DNA from: Choristoneura fumiferana
Taxonomy: Eukaryota; Arthropoda; Insecta; Lepidoptera; Tortricidae
Direction: 5' to 3'
Length of the DNA stretch: 64,000 bases
NCBI RefSeq assembly: GCF_025370935.1
Contig: NC_133472.1
Coordinates: forward strand, 23,601,277 to 23,665,276
Of the stretch, positions 46,145 to 56,580 are shown piece after piece. Every line of letters starts with the position of its first letter. Position 1 is the first letter of the stretch. The translations under genes and the position numbers were made by a program. The notes under the pieces are model-generated. The model saw only the letters and a program-made list of their open reading frames with translations, searched no databases and had not been told where the DNA came from.

Positions 46145-48153
46145 TATATGTAATAAAGCAAAAGCAGCCCATTTAACTAATAAAATTAAGTCCTCTGATG
46201 ATAGAACGCGGAGTCCTCTATATCATTAAAGATTAACATCGTATTAGAAACGGACGCGGTTAAAGTAGCTAACGAGTTTAATACCTACTTCTCTAAAATC
46301 CCCATCGAAACGACAAAATGTCTCGCGTCTTCCTCAAAGTTAGCTGAATCGCTCTTAAAACAAAATGTATCTATTCCAAACTTAAGTAATTTTCAATTCA
46401 CGCATGTCTCTCCCTGTGACATCATTAAGACTTTTAGATTATTGAAAGTAAAAAAAACGGAAGACTTGTGGGGCGTCTCAGTTAAGGTTCTACATTCCAT
46501 TTTAGATGTCGTTGCTCCAACTTTAGCATTTATTTTTAATAGCTGTATAGATGAAGGCGTGTTTCCAGATTTGATGAAATATAGTAAAGTAGTTCCTATT
46601 TTTAAATCAGGTGATAAAGATAATCCCTCTGATTATCGTCCTGTGTCCATCCTATCAGCGTTTAGCAAAATATTCGAAAATTCGCATTTTAATACCCATA
46701 AAATCATGCATCCACAGCAGTTCGGATTCACAAAAGGCAGGTCTACTACAGACGCGGGTCATAGTTTAGTTAAATTCATATTGCAAGCTTGGGAGGAATC
46801 ACATGACGCTATAGGTGTATTCTGCGACCTTTCGAAAGCTTTTGATTGTGTGGATCATGATACTTTAATTTGTAAGTTAAATTTTTATGGCATTCGGGGC
46901 CTCGCTTTAGAACTCATTAAATCTTACCTCACACAAAGAAAGCAAAAGGTAGCGATTAACGGAACGGTATCTGAGGGATCTGTGGTCGAAATGGGAGTGC
47001 CTCAAGGATCCATTCTTGCCCCATTCCTGTATCTTATTTATGTAAATGACCTTACTTATATGGTAAGCCAAAAGTCGGGTATAGTTATGTTTGCTGACGA
47101 CACGTCTTTACTGTTCAAGGTTAGTGGAAAAGATACCGACTTCATTGAGCCCAATGAAACCCTGTGCGTGATATCCGCATGGTTTGCTGCCAATAATTTG
47201 TTACTAAATCCTAAGAAAACTAAATGTATTAAATTCTCGTTGATAAATTCATCTAGCTCGAATTCAGTTTCTAATATAAAGTTAAATGGTCAAACTATTG
47301 AATTTGTAAAATCAACAGTATTCTTAGGAATAACGCTCGATTCTAAACTACAGTGGGGACCTCACGTCATAGCAATCGCGGGTAGATTGAGCTCTGCTGC
47401 TTTTGCAGTTTGGAAAATACGGCAGCTAACCGATGTGGCGACGGCACGGTTGGTGTATTTTGCTTACTTTAATAGCATTATTTCGTACGGCCTTATTTTA
47501 TGGGGATCTGCTGCAGACATTGAGTCAATTTTTATCTTACAAAAGAGAGCAATTAGAGCAATTTATAATTTGAAGACGCGTGAATCTTTAAGATCTTTTT
47601 TTAAGGAAACAGATATCCTAACCCTGCCGTCGCTTTATGTTTTTGAAATAATCATGTATGTTAGGAAGAACATATGTGATTTTCCCTCTAACGTCGATAA
47701 GCCAAAGGCTACTAGAAACACAGGGAAGCTTAAAGTTCCATCTTACAGACTGGCTAAAACCAAAAAGTCTTTTCTGGGAAATTGCATACGTTTTTATAAT
47801 AAAATTCCAAAAAATATTATAAATGAAACGGATACAAAATTCAGATCTATTGTCAAGAAGACATTAATATCAAAGGCGTATTATAAAGTTAATGATTATA
47901 TCATGGACAGGGATATTTGGAAATAATTCCGATCCGCATTAGCGATCCCTTCAAATAGCGAACCTACTGTGTTAAAAATAAAGTTGTGTTAAATACTTGT
48001 GATGTATACATATCATTTTATAATATTGTAAATCTGTTTAAATAAAAATATATACCTCGTTGAGTTTCTTGCCGGATTCTTCTCAGCAGAGGTTTTTCCG
48101 AACCGGTGGTTGTTTTTTTTTTGACATTCATAGGTGCTTTGACTTTGACTTTG
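46145..48153 (+). mobile_element. LINE, Jockey/CR1 group, 5'-truncated
   Basis: It starts within the region upstream of the reverse transcriptase (TNKIKSSDDRTRSP in one frame near 46170-46215). It then contains a long RT frame and a 3' UTR with TGAGTTTCTTGCCGGATTCT and a (TTTGAC)n tail near 48138-48153. There is no endonuclease domain, consistent with 5' truncation. A second, much shorter copy of its 3' end lies at 39963-40247. Confidence 0.9.
46205..47926 (+). CDS. LINE reverse transcriptase (partial ORF2)
   Basis: The frame is open from after a TAG at 46202-46204 to TAA at 47924-47926. Numbering from the TTG at 46442, it has DYRPVSILSAFSKIFE (64-79), CDLSKAFDCVDHD with catalytic Asp129, GVPQGSILAP (185-194), FADDTSLLF with Asp219-Asp220, a VFLGITLDSKLQW motif, and a C-terminal LILWGSA..LQKRAIRAIYN region. 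The catalytic residues are intact. Between FEN and HPQQFGF the chain looks about ten residues shorter than in relatives, suggesting a small deletion. The product would reverse-transcribe LINE RNA at a nicked target. One frame shift near 46215 separates it from its upstream part, so this is a well-preserved but incomplete copy. Confidence 0.88.
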   Translation, partial: NAESSISLKINIVLETDAVKVANEFNTYFSKIPIETTKCLASSSKLAESLLKQNVSIPNLSNFQFTHVSPCDIIKTFRLLKVKKTEDLWGVSVKVLHSILDVVAPTLAFIFNSCIDEGVFPDLMKYSKVVPIFKSGDKDNPSDYRPVSILSAFSKIFENSHFNTHKIMHPQQFGFTKGRSTTDAGHSLVKFILQAWEESHDAIGVFCDLSKAFDCVDHDTLICKLNFYGIRGLALELIKSYLTQRKQKVAINGTVSEGSVVEMGVPQGSILAPFLYLIYVNDLTYMVSQKSGIVMFADDTSLLFKVSGKDTDFIEPNETLCVISAWFAANNLLLNPKKTKCIKFSLINSSSSNSVSNIKLNGQTIEFVKSTVFLGITLDSKLQWGPHVIAIAGRLSSAAFAVWKIRQLTDVATARLVYFAYFNSIISYGLILWGSAADIESIFILQKRAIRAIYNLKTRESLRSFFKETDILTLPSLYVFEIIMYVRKNICDFPSNVDKPKATRNTGKLKVPSYRLAKTKKSFLGNCIRFYNKIPKNIINETDTKFRSIVKKTLISKAYYKVNDYIMDRDIWK

Positions 48154-48862
48154 ATTATTTATTTATTAGTCAACAAAAAATTACATCATTACAGTTAACA
48201 CCAATGCCCTGTAAAATTCAAATTATACAAAACAAAAAGACGTATAAAACACAAAAATCACATACAAAAAAACTAATTAGGCATTTTTTAAAGTAATAGT
48301 CTTCGTCGCTACGTCGCGTACTGTTATAATCATATACGAGTACTACATAATAATATGTAGTTTAATATAGACAAATGCGAAAATGTGAAACATCGTAGAT
48401 GTCTAAAATATGAGTGTGTTTATTTATTACGCTTTATGCTTAAAGTACTCAACCGATCGCGGTGAAATTTGGTACCTGTGGAGTTAGTTTCAGAAGGACG
48501 TGGATAAGTTTTTTTGATATATGTATAGTTTCCCTGGGTGCGCAATAGAAGAATTTTTTCGCAGATGAAGTCGCAGACAACAGTTGGCACTATAAAAAGC
48601 ACTATAAAAAATTACATTACTGCCGAGGCTGGGAAAAAGCAATTCGTGTATTACGCTTCGTCTGATACGAATCCACAAATTGCCATTTCCGCTGAGCGAT
48701 ATATATATATATATATATATATATTGCTTTTCTTTAATAATGCGAGGAAACAAAGCAAAATTGTTAAAATATGAAATTAAATGCTCGGGCGCGGTTTTGA
48801 TATTTTTGCTCTTATACTTTCCCGCGGTACATATTTTAATAATGTAATTAAAAAAAAATTTA
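48154..48862. other. Spacer with (TA)n
   Basis: A TA microsatellite lies at about 48700-48722. No gene recognised. Confidence 0.4.
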
Positions 48863-48926
48863 GTCTATAAGGAAGAACTTCGCGGACCATGTTTGCGACA
48901 GATAGGCGGACATTTCGGAGCATATT
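48863..48926 (-). repeat. 64-bp dispersed repeat, inverted partner of 40601-40664
   Basis: GTCTATAAGGAAGAACTTCG, CGGACCATGTTTGCGACAGA and TAGGCGGACATTTCGGAGCA are the complement of the copy at 40601 with only a few differences. Confidence 0.8.
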
Positions 48927-48939
48927 GGAGAAAAAAAAA

Positions 48940-49357
48940 TACCCCATTTTACCATATGTATTACGAGGAGCATAAATTGCTTAGCAACTGTGTCAAAGTA
49001 ATTAAAATTCAACCCGTGAAATACTTGTCATTGAGTAGTAACTCCGATGGTCAACTGTGGTCTTCATCATCAGTTCCACTTCACCAAATGATGTTAAAAG
49101 AGTAAATGCACGAGATACTACTAAATATATCCCATTTACTATAGGTGTCCCTACAACATTTGAAGAGTCCCTCGATAACCTTAAGATCCAATCATCAGAT
49201 CCTGATTTGGTGCTTATGGGACCTAATTAAAGACATTCCTAGACGAACGCAGAAAAAAAACAAATCGGTTCATAAATGACGGAGTCCTGAGGTAATAAAC
49301 ATGAAAGAAATACAACCGAATTGATAACCTCCTCCTTTTTTGAAGTCAGTTAAAAAC
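48940..49357 (+). mobile_element. AACCGACT-type element, 5'-truncated copy E
   Basis: It matches copy D (38037-38574) from TACCATATGTATTACGAGGA to CCTTTTTTGAAGTCAGTTAA. The left arm with the CAGCAGGA core is missing. Confidence 0.7.
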
Positions 49358-49721
49358 ATAATTATACGTACCCATTACATGTTTATTCCTATTATACCTA
49401 CAATATCCATTAAGGTAGTCAAATTCCGTTTGTGTTAAACAGTATTGTACCTACTCGTACCTACCCATGCACGCATATGTGCCGCGCAGCGCAAATACCA
49501 TTGCGGGGAAACAAGACATTTCGATTGAACATAATTGCATGTCGTTGTATACAAGTAGAGCTGTCTCCGTGGACTGCGCGTGTGGATGAAGCGTTACTCC
49601 ATAGAAGCAGAAATTCGAGCACGCTGAGCTGTGCATTCAATTCAATTTAACTTTAAATTGACTATAGGTACGTACCGAGTGAAAAAAACGGTATTTTTTG
49701 GCATTCGCTCTTCAATATTTT

Positions 49722-49916
49722 ACTAGCTGTTGCCCGCTGTAGCTGTTGCTAGGTTGCTAGGTCGAATTCGTTTATCGCTATCCCGCGGGAACCAAACAAT
49801 TTTCTGGGATAAAACTACACTTTGTTCTACATATCTAAATCAGTTCAGCGGTTTCAGCGTGGAGAGGTAACAGACAGAGAGACAGAATTACTTTTGCATT
49901 TGTTATATAAGTATGG
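49722..49916 (+). repeat. TAGC..CCCG-type repeat
   Basis: ACTAGCTGTTGCCCGCTGTA, CTATCCCGCGGGAACCAAAC and a 3' end GCATTTGTTATATAAGTATG. Confidence 0.75.
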
Positions 49917-50283
49917 CTATAGCGGTGTCCCACTGTTGTGCAAAGGCCTCCCCCCATTTCCTCCACTCGACCCGGTCTTGAGCGATCTCTAACCAGCTGC
50001 GAAGAAAGGCGTCCAGGTCATCCCGCCATCGACGCCTGGGCCTGCCACGCCGCTGAAGTCCGTTTTGTGGTCTGTGGCTATTTTAGCCCACCTATTGGGT
50101 TCCATACGGCTGACGTGGCCTGTCCAGTCCCATTTCAGCCTGGCGGTCTTGGCACACACATCAGCAATGCGTGTTTTGGAGCGCAGTGCTTCGGATCCGG
50201 TCAACCCGTTTCACTCTCAACATACTGCGCTCCATTGCTCTCTGGCAAACCTTCAATTTGGTTTTCTGTAACTCAGTAAGTGA
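49917..50283 (-). pseudogene. RTE-like LINE C-terminal fragment
   Basis: On the minus strand one frame reads LRSKTRIADVCAKTARLKWD, then WTGHVSRMEPNRWAKIAT, which resembles the region after the RT in RTE-type LINEs (K.RI.DV..K...LKW.WAGH). After a frame shift near 50080, another frame reads RWRDDLDAFL and FAQQWDTA, the usual terminal motif. It is non-functional and truncated at both ends. The clade is assigned by memory of the motif order. Confidence 0.7.
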
Positions 50284-51670
50284 CCATATATTATATGAGC
50301 GCCGTAAGTTAGGACAAGGATATTAAATAATTTCAAATCCTATAATCTTAACCGGTAAGTTTAAGGACAATGAGTGACACTATGCATGACCGATAAAGAA
50401 GATGTATTTTTTGGAAATGTTCAACTATCAGAACTAAATGGATCACGCGAGCGAAGACGAAGGTAAAGGCAGTACGGTAGCACTATTAGTTATTCTGTGG
50501 TAAAGGCTAGCTTGCTATAATGTGAATCTTAAAATCGGTAGCGTTAGCATATTAACTGGTTGGAATAGGCACACACGACGTAGGTATCTACAGAAAAGCA
50601 GACTCGAGCGCTGGATAGGTGCTTATCTTTAATACTCGAAATCGCTGGCTAAAGCAATAAAGGCGCTATTCTAAATAAATTTAAAAAAGTAGGGATTGTA
50701 ATGTATTCGTATAGCTTTTTTGATGCTTTATAATTTCAAATTGGAATTCAGATTCATTTTACGCTTAATTTTAACTAATGAGCTACATCTCGTCCTTGCT
50801 TTAATTGTCATCTTTTAGAATGGGAAATAAACTCTAGACATCTTTGCGAAAAATTATTTAGACTAGGTATTTTGAGAAATAAATAATAAGTGCTTTGTTT
50901 TGGAAAAGTAATTGATGACGCCGCGCACACTCTCGACTTAACTCTGGTATACGTTTTATATTATTAATTGATTATAATTAATATGACTTACAATAAAAAG
51001 CTGAATTTAATAAAGCTAAGTACCTACTACAAAATTTGACAATGTGGTTTAAGTAGATAAGCATCTAATACGAGTACCTAATTAAGAGAACTCTCTTCGT
51101 TCCATTCTCCATACAAACGAAGTCCCAGTCTCATTTGAAAACTAGGCAACAGAAATAGATGAAATTTTGTAAGTATGAAATAGGCGTAATTATCTATAAT
51201 GCCTGTGGTTTTTCAGATTTTTCATATAAATGTGTAATTTCAGAATTACAGGAGCTCAAAAGTCAAAAAAAAAAGATGTCAACTTTGCACGAGAATTACA
51301 GACTAATAAAGCATTTTTACAAAAATAGAAAAAACTACAGGCATAGAAAATATAATGAATATCTTGATTGTAAAATATCATTGATTTCTGTGCTATACTT
51401 TTCGTATAATATAAGGACAACGAAACCCAAAATTCAACCGCCCAAATCTTGAAAATGCCTACAGCTATCTCGATATAAATTACGGACGTGGTTGCGGAAG
51501 GCATGGGGGGGACAGCTGCGAGCGCTTATGTCACGAGCGATAAAGACAGCAATATCCCAAACGAATACCTAACGCGGCCGCGCGGCTGGCATGGAAACTT
51601 CAAAAAAGAAAAAAATACGTTACAAATTTAACATCAACCTTACATAATCTTAATATATAGGTATATAGTA
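50284..51670. other. Spacer, no gene recognised
   Basis: 50472-50499 shares GGTAGCACTATTAGTTATTC with the 28251 region. The lysine-rich frame at 51159-51452 is AT-driven. Confidence 0.4.
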
Positions 51671-52266
51671 AACTAGTGTAATTACCCACGGCTTCGCACA
51701 CGTTAATCATTAGATCCAGTAGCTGAATTGAAATTTCAGGATTTTTTTATCCGCGGGAATTCCCGAAAATTACAATTAAATCGTGGTTTTCATTGCCGTT
51801 ACATTGAAAGCAATCATGTCAAATTTCATAACTCTAAGCCCAGCGGTTGTTGTTTCGAGATTTTATCCCTATCCCGTGGGAATATCGGAATAAAAAGTAG
51901 CCTATGTTTTATTCCAGATTTCTAGCTATCTAGATAATAAATTTCATTCAAATCCGTCTAGCCGTTTCAGCGTGAATAGGTAACAAATATACTCACTCAC
52001 TCACTCACTCAGAAACTCGCTTTTATAATATTAGTAGGATAAATAGGTACAGGTAACTAGCTTTCCCACGATACCGTCTGCGTCTGCGAAGAATTCGTTT
52101 ATCACTATCCCATGGGAACTATGAAAATTTCTGGGACAAAAACTATCATATGTTCTTCCCCGAGACACAAACTATGTGTAGTAAATTTCATCTAAATCGA
52201 TTCTCCGGTTTAGAGGTGAAAAGGTAACTAACATATAAACAAACTTTCGCATTTATTAGTGGGATT
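51671..52266 (+). repeat. Two adjacent TAGC..CCCG-type repeats in the same orientation
   Basis: The first copy (51671-52040) is divergent and ends TTATAATATTAGTAGGATAA after a (ACTC)n stretch. The second (52055-52266) starts AACTAGCTTTCCCACGATAC and ends GGGATT. Similar head and tail motifs in both show insertion of one next to the other or a local duplication. Confidence 0.7.
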
Positions 52267-53213
52267 AAACCATACCTATACCTTCAAGAATTTCAACTTC
52301 AACCACAGAATAAGTAGATAATCTTCAACGTAAAGCTTTTATTCCTTATAATTTTTTTAATCGGTTCTTCGATGGATTAAAAACAATTTATCATAAGTAT
52401 GGCAATTGCAAACCTCGATTTACAATACAATATCCTCAGTGTGCGACTTCGGGCTTCTTATAGTCACTCGTTCGTAATTCCTTTTTTACGGCCCTTAAGA
52501 CAGTATGTGTTATTAAACGACATTTTTTTTTAATCAAACGAAAGCAGTGTGATGTCACGCGCAAGATTATGGCAGAGTGCAGTTGATATTTTAATAAAAA
52601 GCGATTCAAGTTGATCGTCGAGTTGTGGACCTTTACAATTCACATTCCATTTATTCAGATTTATGGGGCTCAAGTACTCACAAATTCATTGTACATAAGA
52701 GGAGTGGAGTACCGTACTAGGCTACTAGGTACCATTAGCTTAGTACGGTACTCCACTCCTCTTTATCTCCTATGTCGTGTTATATGTATATACCTGGGCA
52801 ACTGAGCTCCGCTCGGGCTAATACTCGGTCGATTTTTCATCCCCGAAAACATGTATATATATATATATATATATATACATACATACATATATCTATATGG
52901 GGATCTCGGAAACGGCTTCAAAGATTTCGATGAAATTTGGTATGTGGGGGTATATATATATAAGAATTGCTCGATTAAAGGTTTTAGATTAGATACAATA
53001 CATCTAATAACAGGATATTTGTTTTCTCAAAGTACATATTTATGCATTTCGCAGCAGCTTTTATTACTTATGGATTTTATATGTAGGTTAGGTATATAAA
53101 TCGGTGATTTGAACCGTTTTTATAACGCGATTCCCTCCCTAGCTTCTGCGGTTTGTATCGTTTACCAGTTTAACGTGTTATTATGAGAAGTATCAAATCC
53201 GTACTTTATTTTT
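52267..53213. other. Spacer with hairpin and (TA)n
   Basis: It contains the 52697-52764 inverted repeat and a TA microsatellite at about 52855-52878. No gene recognised. Confidence 0.4.
52697..52764. repeat. Near-perfect hairpin
   Basis: AAGAGGAGTGGAGTACCGTA with CTA is mirrored by TAG and TACGGTACTCCACTCCTCTT around a loop of about 20 bases, giving a stem of about 23 bp. It may be a solo MITE remnant; a structured RNA is less likely because the stem is too perfect and no similar copy is seen nearby. Confidence 0.75.
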
Positions 53214-53938
53214 AACCGACTTCAAAAACAGACCCAGAACTCCGTCATTTATGAACCAAATTGAATTTTTTTTTTGTTCGGCTAAGAATGCTCTCAATTA
53301 GTTCACATATGCACCAAATCAGGATCCGATTATTGGATCCCAAAGAAATCGAGGGAACTCTTCAAATATTGTAGGGACACCTATAGTAATTTCGATATAT
53401 TTAGTAGTATCTCGTACATTTGCTCTTGAAAATCATCATTTGGTGAAGTGGAACTGATGATGAAGACCACATTTGACCAACGGAGCGACTACTCAATAAC
53501 AATTATTTCACGGGTTGAATTTCAATTACTATGACACAGTTGCTACGCAATTTATGCTCATCGCAATGCATATGGTGAAATGGAACGGGTGATGAAGCAC
53601 CAGGGCTCCTCAATAATGAACGTCTCTGCGTCGGAAAAAGCCATTTTTCGTAAAAGGTGACGAGCGCAGTTGTCATTAAACTATTGTATCTTAGATCTTT
53701 TAGGTACACTAAAAAGCGTGAAAAAAAAATTATAACAAAAAATTTAATTGACTACAAAAAACCATGAAAATATCGAGAGCCAGCAGGAGTGGGCCTATAG
53801 TCGTCTACCTCACTTACATACTATTTATACTTCAATCACTCCTGCTGGCTCGTGCTGAGGCGCCGACTTTAGACTGGTAGAAAATTATTTTCATGGTTTT
53901 TGTAGTCGGTTAAATTTTTTGTTATATTTTTTTTTAAT
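53214..53938 (-). mobile_element. AACCGACT-type element, copy B with foldback end
   Basis: From 53214 (TAACCGACTTCAAAAACAGA) it runs in complement through the same body as copies D and E. It then continues (GAGCGCAGTTGTCATTAAAC, TATTGTATCTTAGATC) into a palindrome at 53736-53938 centred on a loop near 53825, with CCAGCAGGAGTGGGCC against CTCCTGCTGG arms. Together with 6838-7752 it defines a body-plus-palindrome layout. Confidence 0.7.
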
Positions 53939-54412
53939 GAATGTCATCCGACTCATTGACATCGTATTATCTTTGTTGATTTGTGTTTCGTTGCAACTGC
54001 AATTAGTTGTGTTATTGAAACACTTAATAGTAATTTTAATTATCTTATTCATAAGTATGTAACAACGAGGATTTTCCTTATACCCAAGATGGCCGACGTC
54101 GTAGTGATGTCCCCTTGTCGTAGTGATGTACCTCAACACAATTGTTATTTTACATTCAATAACACTGATCGATATTTTGTTCTTGATGTACCTAGGTATA
54201 GGCACTTCGATTATTTTTTTAAAGCCTATGGCTATATTTCAGAACTATTTTTTCATATGACTTTTACAATGATTTGCCATATTAAACAAATGACAACCTC
54301 TTGGAGCCCTAAAGGGGTAATAATAACATAACATAGGTCAAATGTCTCAACATATGCACCGGTAATTTCTTATGCATGCCATTTAATCGTGTTAAAGAAT
54401 ACGTTTTCTGCT
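53939..54412. other. Spacer, no gene recognised
   Basis: Overlapping frames on both strands here lack any family resemblance. Confidence 0.35.
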
Positions 54413-54416
54413 TTAA

Positions 54417-54893
54417 GAGCGTTTACACCTGCTGAGCTGGCAACGTTGCATTTTTGTTAGTTTTTCTTGATTATTCCATAAAAATTTAATGAAAATTAAA
54501 AATGTGGTCTGATAGAACTGTTCTTAATATATAAGTTAATGTGCCTACTGCAATAATTTTTGCCAACCTGTTACTTTTTAGGACTAAGACCTGTAATGTA
54601 ACTTGTTGTATTTTTGACCTTTAATAATAATATATAAATATATTATAATATATAAATAAATAATAATAATAATGCGTGATAGATTTATATATTTTTTAAA
54701 AACCGTTACAAATATTTGTTCGTTTTTAAAGAATATAAAAGTCTATCACAAATAATAATTAGAGTAGACACCTATAGGTATATTAAGAACAGTTCTATCA
54801 GACAACATATTTAATTTTCATTCAATTTTTATGGAATAATGGAGAAAAACTAACAAAAATGCAACGTTGCCAGCTCAGCAGGTATAAACGCTC
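54417..54893. mobile_element. MITE with about 110-bp arms flanked by TTAA
   Basis: The left end GAGCGTTTACACCTGCTGAG and the right end CTCAGCAGGTATAAACGCTC are inverted complements. Matching continues through GGCAACGTTGCATTTTTGTT and AAAACAGTTCT-type words for over 100 bp. TTAA lies on both sides (54413-54416 and 54894-54897), a duplication typical of piggyBac, although a 3-bp TTA reading cannot be excluded. A second copy begins at 63827. Confidence 0.75.
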
Positions 54894-54897
54894 TTAA

Positions 54898-56314
54898 CGA
54901 GATTATATTAACATTTTAAGCAAATTTCAAATTACTTCGTAGGAAAGTAAGAATAGGTAATAAAACGTTCCGCTCAAATCAGTTAGCGGTCAAGCGGTCA
55001 CATTAGGCGCAGATTTACGACGACCTCGCCGGGGCAGGCGCCGTTACCACGCCCAAACAACTCATATAACACATAACTCGCATAAGGTATACTCAAAAAG
55101 TATTGTACGAGGTAGGTTTAAGTTATGCTCATATACCTATGGTTCGAATCAATTACCTAGTGTGATCAATTACAATCAAAGTTAATAGCAAGCACCTACT
55201 ATGCCAAAACATATTTTATATGAAATTCAATAGCGTATGTACTTGCATAACATAAGGAACGGCAATTTCCTTTGGAAAACATTATATTACTCGAAAACTT
55301 CAGGATGTTTCGCAAACCTGCTTCCATTTTGCTGCTTATATTTTGATATTATTGCCATAATTACTTGCGTGTTGATAGTAATGTAGCACAAAATCAGCAA
55401 TAAGAAGCACTTAAGAGAAATTATAAACTAGGATTCATGGTAGGAGTATCAAGAGCCGAATTTTGACGCTGTTGAAACTCTCGAGTTATAGAATTAGCAA
55501 ATTTGTTTTTCTTATTTACACTGATGTGGGTAGATGACTGACGTTAAATATTTGAACCTACCTTAACCACGGCGCGACAACTATCAGTGGTTTTAGCGGT
55601 TTAACTAAATCTGAATAAAAAGGATTTCTCTTTTTAATCCGTTTTCCATTGATTTAAACAAAATATTTAAGAAATAGTGCTCCTAATTGAACAACTCTAC
55701 GGAAGGGAGGCCCTGAATCGTGCATTTGACTAATTTAAAAATATTCGTATCTTAAAGCTGTGACTTCAAATTTTGACTTCAAGATGCTATACTATGTATG
55801 TTAAGATGTGCCATAGGTAGCTTTATTACCGTAGTCCTTAGCCATTATTCATCCCTCTCCCTGGCCCCGGCCGTCGCCGGCCTCGCGAGGCGACCGCTTA
55901 ACGAAAACACTTATTAATGCCTTTCTTTTTACAGGCACTGAAAGCTAATGCCACTAAGCGGTGCTCTGGGGCCAGAAGAACTGATGAAAAAAATGCAATT
56001 ACGCAGCCGTCTGCAGTGAAATCAATTAAGAAGATCTATTATCTACCTACGTTATCTACACATAACTCAGATTGCTACATTAATCTGAAATCTAAGTTCG
56101 TACATGTAAGAATTATCTTTTAAAAACAAATTTACCTAAGCCTAATTAAATGTTCAAACTACATTAACATAAGGTACATTTAGTAACAGGATTACAATTC
56201 GTGAGTAACAATATCATATACTTACTATTAAATAGTAGGTAATTATTATAAGTATATTGTATATTATTGTCACAAGTAAACGCATATCCAGTTCACTATA
56301 AACCGATTTTACCC
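54898..56314. other. Spacer, no gene recognised
   Basis: 55858-55905 is strikingly GC-rich (GGCCCCGGCCGTCGCCGGCC). It is followed by an acceptor-like TTTCTTTTTACAG at 55921-55933 and a short open frame to 56123, with no donor or family match. Confidence 0.35.
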
Positions 56315-56580
56315 ATTTTTAGGGTTCCGTAGCCAAATGGCAAAAAACGGAACCCTTATGGATTCGTCATGTCTGTCTGTTTGTCTGTCCGTCCGTATGT
56401 CACAGCCACTTTTTTCGAAACTATAAGAACTATACTGTTGAAACTTGGTAAGTAGATATATTTCTGTGAACCGCATTAAGATTTTCACACAAAAATAGAA
56501 AAAAAAACATATAAAAAATGGCAATTGCTGCTATGGAACCCTTCATAGGCGAGTCCGACTCGCACCTGGCCGCTTTTTTT
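56315..56580 (-). repeat. GGGTTCCG-type repeat, minus copy
   Basis: It begins ATTTTTAGGGTTCCGTAGCC, then AAATGGCAAAAAACGGAACC, the terminal hairpin, and ends GAGTCCGACTCGCACCTGGC, CGCTTTTTTT. It is a short subfamily of about 266 bp with both ends present. Confidence 0.75.

Noticed and set aside
55917..56123. Open frame after TTTCTTTTTACAG as an exon
   Set aside because: No donor, no family match, AT-driven C-terminal half; splice context on one side only.
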